Origin: an uncultured Bacteroidota bacterium
GTDB taxonomy: Bacteria > Bacteroidota > Bacteroidia > Bacteroidales > SZUA-534
NCBI GenBank assembly: GCA_937885735.1
Contig: CALABN010000076.1
Span: 1 to 26,216, forward strand
Length of the DNA: 26,216 nucleotides
Direction of reading: 5' to 3'
Shown here: in pieces, positions 11,544-18,650 of the stretch
Layout: every line of letters begins with the position of its first letter
Numbering within the stretch: the first letter of the stretch is position 1
Notes under the pieces: generated by a model
The model's database searches: none
What the model was told of the DNA's origin: nothing
The model's input: the letters and a program-made list of their open reading frames with translations, nothing else
Program-made: the position numbers and the translations under genes

Positions 11544-11565
11544 GCATCAATAGGTTGTTTGATGC
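11544..11565. repeat. Short inverted repeat in the malQ-acyltransferase gap
   Basis: GCATCAA (11544-11550) and TTGATGC (11559-11565) form a perfect 7-bp stem with an 8-nt loop. No T-run follows on either strand, so it is at most a weak terminator or an RNA structure in the 11,442-11,642 gap. I see nothing else in that gap except the possible -7 element at 11,620. Confidence 0.3.
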
Positions 11566-11642
11566 CAGTGTTGATGCGAAAATAAAAATTTGCAAACAGC
11601 ACCCTATGGCATAATTCTTGTATGTTTGCGAACGTTTTTGAA

Positions 11643-12620
11643 ATGGCTACAAAATTTAAAAAATATATAATTCGTCCTGTAAGGAACATTTTCGTCTATT
11701 GTCTTTTGCGTTCTGTCTTTTTTGCGGGGCGTTTCTTGCCACGTGGATTGATGCTGTGGTTCAATGGAATGTTGGCTTATCCGCTTTATTGGTGTCTGAA
11801 AAAATCCAGAAATATTACCATTCATAATTTGAATATTGCATTTGGTCCTGAAAAGGAACATGGCCAGTATTACAAAATGGGGCAGAATATGTATGTGTTG
11901 TTGGGCAAGACATTTTGTGACTATGCGTTGTTGGCAAATAAAACGACACGTGAACAGTTCTCAAAATATTTCAGATTTGAGGGAGAGGAAAACCTGAAAA
12001 AGGCATACGACAAGGGCAAGGGCGTGATATGCCTGATTCCGCATACGCCAGGTTGGGAATTTTCGGCCATAATGCCACCTGTATTGGGATACAAGTCGTT
12101 TGGAGTAAGCAGTCGCATAAAGAATCCAGCCCTGAACAAACTGATGATTGGGTTCCGCGAATCGCGCGGAATGGCGAACATCACTCGCGACCATTGCTAT
12201 CAGACACTGGTTGACCGATTGAAGAAGGGCGAGTGCTTGATAATAATGATTGACCAGGATAGTATGAATATTCGTGGTGAATTCTTGCATTTTTTTGGCA
12301 AACAGGCATATACGCCGATTGGTTGCGCACGCCTGGCTATGGATACAGGAGCGTCAATTGTGCCAATGTTTACCGTCCGCAACAATGCCGACGACACTTA
12401 TTTGTTCAAGATGTTGCCTGAAATTCCGTTTGAGGAAAAAGAGTCGGAATTGGAGACAATCCGATATAACACACAGAAACACAACGATGTAATGGAATCC
12501 ATTATCCGCGAATATCCAGAGCAATGGGTTTGGTTGCACGAACGTTGGAAGACAACGCCAGAAATGTTGCAACGTCATCTTGAAAAGAAACGTTTGGCAA
12601 AGGAACAGCAATCAAAATAG
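11643..12620 (+). CDS. Lipid A-type lysophospholipid acyltransferase (LpxL/HtrB family)
   Basis: Family members add an acyl chain to lipid A (late acyltransferases) or a related lipid at the inner membrane. An ATG at 11622 would add seven residues, but it lies inside a TATGTTTG match to the -7 promoter element (11620-11627). I therefore prefer the ATG at 11643, giving 325 residues. A hydrophobic N-terminal stretch (about residues 18-50) is the usual membrane anchor. The catalytic H-x4-E motif is read as HTPGWE (H134/E139), a slight variant of the usual HxGNWE. Further family blocks are the ESRGMANI region, the IMIDQDSMNIRGEFLHFFGKQAYT region where substrate-binding loops lie, and the C-terminal PEQWVWLHERWKT (the family's QWxWxHRRWK). 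Target lipid cannot be told from sequence. Confidence 0.86.
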   Translation: MATKFKKYIIRPVRNIFVYCLLRSVFFAGRFLPRGLMLWFNGMLAYPLYWCLKKSRNITIHNLNIAFGPEKEHGQYYKMGQNMYVLLGKTFCDYALLANKTTREQFSKYFRFEGEENLKKAYDKGKGVICLIPHTPGWEFSAIMPPVLGYKSFGVSSRIKNPALNKLMIGFRESRGMANITRDHCYQTLVDRLKKGECLIIMIDQDSMNIRGEFLHFFGKQAYTPIGCARLAMDTGASIVPMFTVRNNADDTYLFKMLPEIPFEEKESELETIRYNTQKHNDVMESIIREYPEQWVWLHERWKTTPEMLQRHLEKKRLAKEQQSK

Positions 12621-12694
12621 CGGAAATTAGCCGAAAAGTTTGCTAACTTTGGCATTGTATTTTTAGAAACGTGAATCATAAAAACGCATCTGAT

Positions 12695-12892
12695 ATGGCA
12701 GCAACAAAATTCTCTTACGAAAAGACCGTCGAGGAAATAGAGTCGATAATCGCCGACATTGAGAATAACCGTTTAGATGTGGACCAATTGGCTGATGCCG
12801 TCACCCGCGTTTCTGATTTGCTGAAAAAGTGCAAGAAAAAACTTGCAGATACTCAAGACATTATCGATAAGGTTATCGACGAAAAAGAATGA
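12695..12892 (+). CDS. xseB: Exodeoxyribonuclease VII small subunit
   Basis: A 65-residue helical protein that forms exonuclease VII with XseA and degrades single-stranded DNA into oligonucleotides. It shows the whole XseB pattern: FSYEKTVEEIESIIADIENN (the family's F-E-ALxxLExIVxxLE), then LDVDQLADAVTRVSDLLKKCKKKL (family LSLEEALxxYExGxxLxxxCxxxL). The start chosen is the ATG at 12695; a GTG at 12671 in the same frame is less likely. A TAACTTTG element at 12644-12651 could be its -7 box. The large-subunit gene xseA is not in this window. Confidence 0.88.
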   Translation: MAATKFSYEKTVEEIESIIADIENNRLDVDQLADAVTRVSDLLKKCKKKLADTQDIIDKVIDEKE

Positions 12893-13020
12893 TTGGTGAT
12901 TTACGCCAGTTATTTCTTTTCTTGGTCATATTCGTTTTCCCTATTATTTGTATATAATACTCATTTTGATTTCAGAATGTAGTCCCCAAAAAAATCAAAT
13001 CAATTTTGAATTTAAGCATT

Positions 13021-13089
13021 GTTTATTTAAAATAAACATTGATATTTATTAATAATAAATAGTGATGTTTATTGTGAATAAATATTTAT
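13021..13089. repeat. Three tandem 23-bp palindromic units (operator-like array)
   Basis: Three inverted repeats of the form TTTATT-N3-AATAAA are centred at 13029, 13052 and 13075, exactly 23 bp apart. Unit boundaries are 13021-13043, 13044-13066 and 13067-13089. The first is a perfect 17-bp palindrome with arms GTTTATTT/AAATAAAC. The second has arms TATTTATT/AATAAATA. The third has core arms TTTATT/AATAAA. The ends of the first two units also agree (A-n-TGAT). The third unit overlaps the -7 box of the ATPase gene and fills the -33 region, so a dimeric protein bound there should block transcription. Confidence 0.8.
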
Positions 13090-13094
13090 ATTTG
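13087..13094 (+). promoter_or_regulatory. Predicted -7 element of the AAA_14/DUF4143 ATPase gene
   Basis: TATATTTG matches the TAnnTTTG consensus. Transcription would begin near 13101 and give a leader of about 20 nt, which contains a GCGAGGG just before the ATG. The -33 position falls within the third palindrome, and no clear TTTG is seen there, so the promoter may be weak or factor dependent. Confidence 0.55.
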
Positions 13095-13119
13095 TGTCGG
13101 ACAAATAATTGGCGAGGGT

Positions 13120-14343
13120 ATGATAAGAAAAACAGATATTGAGGCTGTTGTTAGTCGGCAATTGAAAGATTTAGATGCACAGGAGTCGTATGACCGTGAA
13201 GCGTTGGCGGGTGTTGTTGACGTAAAAGAAAATTTTGCGACTATAATAACGGGCATCAGGCGATGCGGGAAAAGCACGCTTGTAAGTCAGATGATGCGTC
13301 AATTTAGTTCAAAATCGCTTTACTTGAATTTTGATACGCCTCGATTGTTCGGATTTACAATTGACGATTTTGTAATCCTCGATATGGTAATTTCTGATAA
13401 TAATCCTGAATATTTGTTTTTTGATGAGATTCAAATAGTTGAGGGGTGGGAATTGTATGTGCGTGGCAAGTTGGATGAGGGGTATAAGGTTGTGGTTACG
13501 GGTTCCAACGCATCGTTGCTTGGCCGTGAACTTGGTACAAAACTGACGGGCAGGCATCTTGAAAAGACATTGTTCCCTTTCTCTTTTTCTGAATACGTGG
13601 GTTTTAGAGGATTGGACCTTTCGTCGGAATCGTTCAACTCGTATTTGAACGAAGGCGGTTTCCCTGCCTATTTGCGTACGTACGATGAATCTGTCCTAGA
13701 AAATATGTATACCGACATTCTTTATCGCGACATAATGGTGAGGTACAACCTGCGTGATGAGCACGCAGTCAAGAATTTGGCGCTTTTCCTTATGGCAAAT
13801 GTCGGGAACATTGTATCGGCTACAAAATTGACACAGACTATCAAGGTGAAGACAAGCAAGACTGTCTTGGAATATTTTGATTATATGGAAAATGCATATC
13901 TGTTCAGTTTTGTTCGCAAGTTTTCATATTCGTTCAAAAGCCAGGTGTTGAATCCGCGAAAGGTGTATGCCATAGATACTGGGTTGCAGAGGGTTGTGTC
14001 GCCCTCGGCATCAGCCGACAGCGGAAGAAGGCTTGAAAATGCCGTTTTTCTGCAATTGCGGAGAATGGGCAAGGACGTGTATTATTATAACGATAAGGGG
14101 TATGAATGTGATTTTGTTGTTTGTGAACACGGTGCACCTGTTTCTTTAATACAAGTGTGCGAAGTGTTGAACTACGAAAACGAGGCCCGTGAGGTAAATG
14201 GGCTTGTTGAGGCTATGAATGCCCTGAATGTTGCTGACGGAATGATACTTACAAAAGAACAAACTGATGTGATAATGGTTAATGGCAGGGCGATAAATGT
14301 TGTGCCAGTTTGGAAATGGAATGGTCGAATTGCAAATCAATAA
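13120..14343 (+). CDS. AAA_14-type ATPase with DUF4143 domain
   Basis: A 407-residue predicted cytoplasmic P-loop ATPase of the widespread AAA_14/DUF4143 family, whose cellular role is not settled. Walker A is GIRRCGKST (45-53), Walker B YLFFDEIQ (98-105), followed by a sensor-like VVTGSNASLL (125-134) and the family signature TGRHLEKTLFPFSFSEY (143-159). A winged-helix-like middle part leads to DUF4143. The C-terminus resembles a PD-(D/E)XK nuclease fold: E306 in LENAVFLQL, E329-C-D331 in GYECDFVV, then IQVC (344-347), where active nucleases carry E-x-K. With Q and C there, cleavage activity is doubtful. Such genes are typical accessory genes of Bacteroidetes, often many per genome. Upstream lies the three-palindrome array, suggesting tight control. 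It is convergent with the kinase gene with only 5 bp between stops. Confidence 0.9.
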   Translation: MIRKTDIEAVVSRQLKDLDAQESYDREALAGVVDVKENFATIITGIRRCGKSTLVSQMMRQFSSKSLYLNFDTPRLFGFTIDDFVILDMVISDNNPEYLFFDEIQIVEGWELYVRGKLDEGYKVVVTGSNASLLGRELGTKLTGRHLEKTLFPFSFSEYVGFRGLDLSSESFNSYLNEGGFPAYLRTYDESVLENMYTDILYRDIMVRYNLRDEHAVKNLALFLMANVGNIVSATKLTQTIKVKTSKTVLEYFDYMENAYLFSFVRKFSYSFKSQVLNPRKVYAIDTGLQRVVSPSASADSGRRLENAVFLQLRRMGKDVYYYNDKGYECDFVVCEHGAPVSLIQVCEVLNYENEAREVNGLVEAMNALNVADGMILTKEQTDVIMVNGRAINVVPVWKWNGRIANQ

Positions 14344-14348
14344 AAAGA

Positions 14349-15164
14349 TTACACCGCATTCATCAGTTCCCCAAATGCGTCTTTTAAAATCCTGATTTCA
14401 AATCCTTTGTCTGCGTAAATTTTGCGAAGGATGTCGCTGAACTGAAATGCAATGCCGCCAACAAAACCGATTTTGTTGGATAGGTTGGCTATTGGTTCAA
14501 TGTGTTTTTCGTGAAACAATAGGAACGATTCTTCCACCAAATTTGACATTTGCTTGTTGTCAATATTATGACTGATAAAAGGCACATAACTTGCCAGATA
14601 GCCATTTGTGGGAGAAGATGAGTATACGCTTTTTATCAAATCGGATGGGGTGATGTTGTATTTCGAAAGGAAGTTGTTGCACAAGTCGGTGCTCATTTCG
14701 TTTCGCAGTATTTTTGCAATAAGAGTTTTTCCTAAATATGCGCCACTGCCTTCATCGCCAAGTAGATAGCCGAGCGATGGCGACTGCTTCACAATTTCGT
14801 TTCCATTGAAAAATCCAGCAGAGGCGCCAGTGCCCAATATTGCCGATATGCCACTTTCTTTGCCGAAAAGTGCAATTGCCGAACCTTCCAAATCGGTGTG
14901 GACATTGACTTTGGAGCATTTGAAAATGCTTGACAATGTGTCGGCAATTTCGGTTTTGCTTTTGCTGTTTGAGCATCCTGCCCCAAAATATAACACCGAT
15001 TCAATGTTGTCGCCAATATGGGCTTTGATATCATTTGCAATTGTGTATAAGTTATTTATGGATGAGCAGTTTGGGTTGAATCCGGTAGTTTCAATAATGT
15101 CATTGTTGTTGCCGATGATACCCCATTTGCATTTTGTTCCGCCTGCCTCGACTAATAATTTCAT
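14349..15164 (-). CDS. BadF/BadG/BcrA/BcrD-type ATPase, probable N-acetylglucosamine kinase
   Basis: A 271-residue member of the ASKHA (actin/hexokinase-like) superfamily. The phosphate-1 motif EAGGTKCKWG is at 6-15, a catalytic-base candidate D91 in VHTDLEGSA, the phosphate-2 motif GTGASAG at 111-117, the conserved GYLLGDEGSGAYLG at 132-145, and the late glycine pair FVGGIA. Short Bacteroidetes proteins of this type are usually annotated as N-acetylglucosamine kinases or BadF-like ATPases. A role in recycling cell-wall or host amino sugars is inferred from family only; the benzoyl-CoA-reductase activators in the same family carry Fe-S ligands that I do not see here. The gene begins at the ATG at 15164 and ends 5 bp from the ATPase stop. 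No terminator lies between the two, so opposing transcripts must overlap or collide. Confidence 0.8.
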   Translation of the reverse strand: MKLLVEAGGTKCKWGIIGNNNDIIETTGFNPNCSSINNLYTIANDIKAHIGDNIESVLYFGAGCSNSKSKTEIADTLSSIFKCSKVNVHTDLEGSAIALFGKESGISAILGTGASAGFFNGNEIVKQSPSLGYLLGDEGSGAYLGKTLIAKILRNEMSTDLCNNFLSKYNITPSDLIKSVYSSSPTNGYLASYVPFISHNIDNKQMSNLVEESFLLFHEKHIEPIANLSNKIGFVGGIAFQFSDILRKIYADKGFEIRILKDAFGELMNAV

Positions 15165-15289
15165 ATTCGTTGTAATTCTTTTGTAAAGATGAAAAAGATT
15201 TGAAAAAAGAAGAAATAAAAGAAAAAATGATAATGATGCTGTTTGGTACGGTTTTTGTTACATATATGTGCAATTGTAAATAGATAAAC

Positions 15290-16918
15290 ATGTTAACATT
15301 TGTTGAGTTTCTCGAAAAGTCAATCAAGAAAAATTGGGATTTACCGGCTATCAGCAACTATCACGAAGCACCAATGACCTATGGTCAGACGGGCTTGATG
15401 ATGAAGAAGATACATCGGGCATATCATAAATGTGGCATCGCCGAGAATGAAAAAATAGTTCAGATTGGACGCAACAATACTAATTGGGTTGTGGCATTTA
15501 TGGCAACCGTTTCGGACGGAACCGTTTCCGTACCGTTGTTGCAGGATTTTTCAATTCCCGATGTCGAAAATACCGTAAATCATTCAGATTCAGTGCTGAT
15601 GTTTGTTTCTGACTACATTTTCAAGAAAATGGATGTCACCAAATTCCCAAACATCAGAGGTTTCATCTCACTTGACGATTTCAGGATTTTATATACAAAC
15701 GACAAGTCGGTTGAATCAGCATTTACCGGCTTTTTGGAGAAACCAATTGATATCGACAAAAATTCGTTTGAACTGAAACATGTTTCAAACGATAGGTTGT
15801 GCGCCATTAGTTATACGTCAGGCACTTCCGGACACTCAAAGGGAGTGATGCTGAGTCATGGCAACTATGCTACAAATGTGGAGTTTGGCTTAGAGGTCAT
15901 AAATTTCAAGACAGGTGACCGTATGGTCTCATTTTTGCCTTTGGCTCACGCATTCGGTCTGGCTTTTGAATTCTTGTGCGAATTCGCGGCAGGTTGCCAT
16001 ATCACATTCTTGGGAAAGACGCCTTCTCCACAAATTGTACTACAGGCATTTAATGAGATAAAGCCAATACTTGTTGTTGTCGTTCCTCTTATCCTTGAAA
16101 AGATTTACAAGACGAAAGTCAAGCCAGTGATAAGTAGTGGTCTGCCGAAATTCTTGTTGGGAGTTCCATTGCTTCGCCGTGTTGTTTACAGAAAGGTTCG
16201 CAAGCAGTTGGAAGATGCATTCGGTGGCAAATTCTACGAAGTCATTATTGGTGGTGCGGCATTGAATAAGGAAGTTGAGAGTTTCCTAAATCGTATTGGT
16301 TTCCGCTACACTGTTGGCTATGGAATGACAGAATGTGCGCCAATTATCACTTATTCACCTTGGAATACTGTCCGCAAGTTCAGTTGCGGATATCCTGTCC
16401 GCCGTTGCCAGGTCAAGATTGATAGTCCGGATCCGGCACACGTTGAAGGCGAAATATTGGTTAAAGGCACACAGGTTATGATGGGATATTACAAGAATCC
16501 TGAAGCCACCGCCGCCACTTTCGACGAAGACGGTTGGCTTAAGACAGGCGACACGGGAACCATTTCCGCTGACGGATACCTGTCAATAAAAGGCCGTTGC
16601 AAGAATATGATTTTGGGCGCTTCAGGCCAAAATATCTATCCTGAAGAAATTGAAGCGCAAATCAATAATATGCCTTATGTGGTTGAGTCACTTGTTGTTG
16701 AACGCGATGGTAAATTACACGCATTGATAGTCCCTGATATTGCCAAAGCCGAAAAAGACGGTCTTGACAAGGAAAAAGTGATGCAGGAATTTGAGAAAAA
16801 CCAGAAGGAACTCAACAAGCAAATGCCTAACTATATGGCAATTTCGAAGATTGAGTTGCAGGACGAAGAGTTCATCAAGACACCAAAGAAGAGTATCAAA
16901 CGCTACTTGTATAATTAA
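15290..16918 (+). CDS. AMP-forming acyl-CoA synthetase (long-chain fatty acid-CoA ligase type)
   Basis: A 542-residue ANL-superfamily enzyme that activates a carboxylic acid, probably a fatty acid, to its CoA thioester through an acyl-adenylate. The P-loop A3 motif YTSGTSGHSKG is at 175-185. A5 is VGYGMTECAP, A7 is GWLKTGDTG, A8 is GRCKNMILGASGQNIYPEEIE-like with the hinge, and A10 is TPKKSIKRYLY at the C-terminus with the catalytic Lys. No signal peptide is visible, so it is cytoplasmic or membrane-peripheral. The upstream gap holds an ACATATATGT palindrome (15260-15269) but no convincing -7 box. A terminator follows 22 bp after the stop. Chain-length preference cannot be read from the sequence. 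Confidence 0.9.
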   Translation: MLTFVEFLEKSIKKNWDLPAISNYHEAPMTYGQTGLMMKKIHRAYHKCGIAENEKIVQIGRNNTNWVVAFMATVSDGTVSVPLLQDFSIPDVENTVNHSDSVLMFVSDYIFKKMDVTKFPNIRGFISLDDFRILYTNDKSVESAFTGFLEKPIDIDKNSFELKHVSNDRLCAISYTSGTSGHSKGVMLSHGNYATNVEFGLEVINFKTGDRMVSFLPLAHAFGLAFEFLCEFAAGCHITFLGKTPSPQIVLQAFNEIKPILVVVVPLILEKIYKTKVKPVISSGLPKFLLGVPLLRRVVYRKVRKQLEDAFGGKFYEVIIGGAALNKEVESFLNRIGFRYTVGYGMTECAPIITYSPWNTVRKFSCGYPVRRCQVKIDSPDPAHVEGEILVKGTQVMMGYYKNPEATAATFDEDGWLKTGDTGTISADGYLSIKGRCKNMILGASGQNIYPEEIEAQINNMPYVVESLVVERDGKLHALIVPDIAKAEKDGLDKEKVMQEFEKNQKELNKQMPNYMAISKIELQDEEFIKTPKKSIKRYLYN

Positions 16919-16940
16919 TATTAAGGTTGTTATATTGGTT

Positions 16941-16972
16941 AGAAGCCCGATTCCTTGGAATCGGGCTTCTTT
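16941..16972 (+). terminator. Rho-independent terminator after the acyl-CoA synthetase gene
   Basis: A perfect stem of at least 13 bp (16941-16953 with 16958-16970; core AGCCCGATTC/GAATCGGGCT), with a 4-nt loop, is followed by TT and TTG. The T-run is short but the stem is strong. Confidence 0.78.
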
Positions 16973-17118
16973 GTTGCAGGATGCAAATATTGGAGCGTTG
17001 TGCTAAATATAATGTTTGGGGGCAAAAAGGATAGGTGCTTACGGTTAATTCCAAAGTTTGAAATACATATTGTTAATTATTAGTTTTTCATTGTTAATTG
17101 TGTATCGCCTTTCTGTGT

Positions 17119-17126
17119 TACATTTG
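17119..17126 (+). promoter_or_regulatory. Predicted -7 element of the glucosaminidase gene
   Basis: TACATTTG matches TAnnTTTG 17 bp ahead of the ATG at 17144. TTG at 17098-17100, 18 bp upstream, could be the -33 box. That box lies inside the second of two ATTGTTAATT repeats (17069-17078 and 17090-17099) set 21 bp apart. Apart from these and the terminator at its left end, the 16,919-17,143 gap shows nothing. Confidence 0.45.
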
Positions 17127-17143
17127 TCAAAACCATAATAAAA

Positions 17144-18094
17144 ATGCAAAGAATATTATTGCTCGTTTCGTGCTTGTTGCTGACGCAGTTTCTGTCGGCA
17201 CAAAAGCAGACCACCAACCAGTATATTGAAAAGTACAACAAGATAGCCGTCAAGGAGATGAACCGAGTCGGGATACCAGCCAGCATCACTTTGGCGCAGG
17301 GCATTCTAGAGTCGGGTAATGGCAACAGTTCGTTGGCACGCAAGGCTAACAACCATTTTGGCATTAAATGCCACAAGGATTGGAAAGGCGAGTCGATGTA
17401 TCACGATGACGACCGTCCGAATGAATGCTTCCGTTCGTACAAGAATGCTGAGCAGTCGTTTGTCGACCATTCGGAATTCCTTTGCACACATCAACGCTAC
17501 GCCTTCTTGTTCGATTACGGCACTACCGATTACAAAAAGTGGGCGAAGGGTTTAAAACAGGCAGGCTATGCTACAAGCGGCACTTATGCCGAACGCCTGA
17601 TTCAGATTATTGAGGAAAATAACCTCCAGCGTTTCGATAGCAAGGTCACGCCTTCAACAACGCCTGAAATCCAGACCGAATTGGCTGTCAAGAACAACAG
17701 TTTTGTCGAGATTGACGTGTTCAATATGGAGATTGCGCCATTTGGAAATATTAAGACCGTCAACGGAGTGGATTATGTTGAGGCGCAGGCGGGCGACAAT
17801 GTTGAAAAGGTTGCCGAGCGCTACGAAATGGAACCGTGGCAGATTCGGAAATTCAATGAGTTGGACAAGAATGCGAAACTTGCTGTCGGGCAGAGACTTT
17901 ATATTCACGCAAAACGTGGCAAGGCCGATTCACAGCACAAGACGCACGTGGTTCAGAAGGGCGAGACGATGCACGATATTGCGCAATTGTACGCTATCAA
18001 GTTGAATTCACTTTACAAGTTGAACGCAATGGAGCCAGGTTCGCAACCAAAAGAGGGCGATACCCTTCAGTTACGCAAGAAGGTGCGGAAATAA
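17144..18094 (+). CDS. Secreted glucosaminidase (GH73) with two LysM domains
   Basis: A 316-residue peptidoglycan hydrolase of the N-acetylglucosaminidase (FlgJ/mannosyl-glycoprotein endo-beta-N-acetylglucosaminidase) type, acting in the periplasm on the glycan backbone. A signal peptide occupies residues 1-19 (cleavage after LSA). The GH73 domain spans about 25-160. The catalytic Glu is E56 in LAQGILESGNGNS, with the family's NNHFGIKCH, the FRSYKNAEQSFVDHSEFL region and the Y-A-T-S-G-T-Y-A-E-R-L-I block. Two LysM repeats follow at about 212-254 (VEAQAGDNVEKVAERY...) and 269-312 (HVVQKGETMHDIAQLY...), which hold peptidoglycan. This layout is common in Bacteroidetes and probably serves wall remodelling or division. 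It is monocistronic, between a terminator on the left and another on the right. Confidence 0.92.
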   Translation: MQRILLLVSCLLLTQFLSAQKQTTNQYIEKYNKIAVKEMNRVGIPASITLAQGILESGNGNSSLARKANNHFGIKCHKDWKGESMYHDDDRPNECFRSYKNAEQSFVDHSEFLCTHQRYAFLFDYGTTDYKKWAKGLKQAGYATSGTYAERLIQIIEENNLQRFDSKVTPSTTPEIQTELAVKNNSFVEIDVFNMEIAPFGNIKTVNGVDYVEAQAGDNVEKVAERYEMEPWQIRKFNELDKNAKLAVGQRLYIHAKRGKADSQHKTHVVQKGETMHDIAQLYAIKLNSLYKLNAMEPGSQPKEGDTLQLRKKVRK

Positions 18095-18106
18095 GAATCA
18101 AAGCGA

Positions 18107-18149
18107 AAAAAAACGGGTCGCAGTCACTATCGGATGCGACCCGTTTTTT
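18107..18149. terminator. Bidirectional terminator between the glucosaminidase gene and the redox operon
   Basis: Stem ACGGGTCGCA (18113-18122) pairs with TGCGACCCGT (18135-18144), loop 12 nt. It is flanked by a run of A before and T after, so it has a T-tract in both directions. It ends the glucosaminidase transcript and the convergent three-gene operon that stops at 18207. Confidence 0.85.
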
Positions 18150-18206
18150 ATGAGAGATTACCATTAAAACTGATGATTGCGTGGCGTGTGTCACTCAGGG
18201 CGCATT

Positions 18207-18650
18207 TCATTCGCGGTTTCGCGCAATCCGTATAATCCAGCCGTTTCTTGTCTTGCAAGCCATTGGCTGAATCATTGTCAAAGTGCTGTCGTTGTCGTAT
18301 TTGGCAATTGATATTGAATCATTACAAGTTGATATCTTGTAGTCGGTGCCGTCGGCATTCAAAGTCCCGTTGAAACCCGCATCGACATTAATTTGTTGGT
18401 ATCCGTTTCCCCCGTTCGAAAAAAGTCCCGAATAGACAGCCTCGTGAATATAAGCAGTGCAAGAGTCAACTCTTACTGAATCAATGATTTGCCCGCCTGA
18501 AATGTAGGGGTCTATTTTCATAAACGGCAATTGTGCGAACATACGTGCCCAGCCGTCCAGATTGAGGAATATCAATAATACCGCCAGTGTGGCGAATGAT
18601 GCAATTGTATAACCAATAATTTTTTTCATAATTAATAATGTATGTGACAT
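18207..18650 (-). CDS. Small membrane-anchored periplasmic protein of unknown function
   Basis: The 147-residue protein has one hydrophobic segment (about residues 11-30) that acts as a signal anchor, then a periplasmic domain of about 110 residues with three cysteines (C64, C109, C132). I recognise no family. Its ATG at 18650 directly follows the TAA of the polyferredoxin gene, indicating translational coupling. A second ATG at 18629, just before the hydrophobic stretch, is an alternative start. It is the last gene of the three-gene redox operon. Position and topology recall FixH/CcoH, the small anchored partner of CcoG in cbb3 oxidase clusters, but I see no sequence similarity and no oxidase genes here. 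The cysteines make it a possible substrate or partner of the thiol/Fe-S proteins upstream; that is inference. Confidence 0.68.
   Translation of the reverse strand: MSHTLLIMKKIIGYTIASFATLAVLLIFLNLDGWARMFAQLPFMKIDPYISGGQIIDSVRVDSCTAYIHEAVYSGLFSNGGNGYQQINVDAGFNGTLNADGTDYKISTCNDSISIAKYDNDSTLTMIQPMACKTRNGWIIRIARNRE

Noticed and set aside
13021..13089. CRISPR array or replication iterons
   Set aside because: The 23-bp units are adjacent with no unique spacers, only three are present, there is no cas gene, and no replication initiator is encoded nearby. An operator array over a promoter explains them better.
17069..17099. Two ATTGTTAATT repeats 21 bp apart before the glucosaminidase gene
   Set aside because: They are short, AT-rich and not palindromic, and the second overlaps the presumed -33 box. 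Chance cannot be excluded, so they are noted only in the promoter entry.
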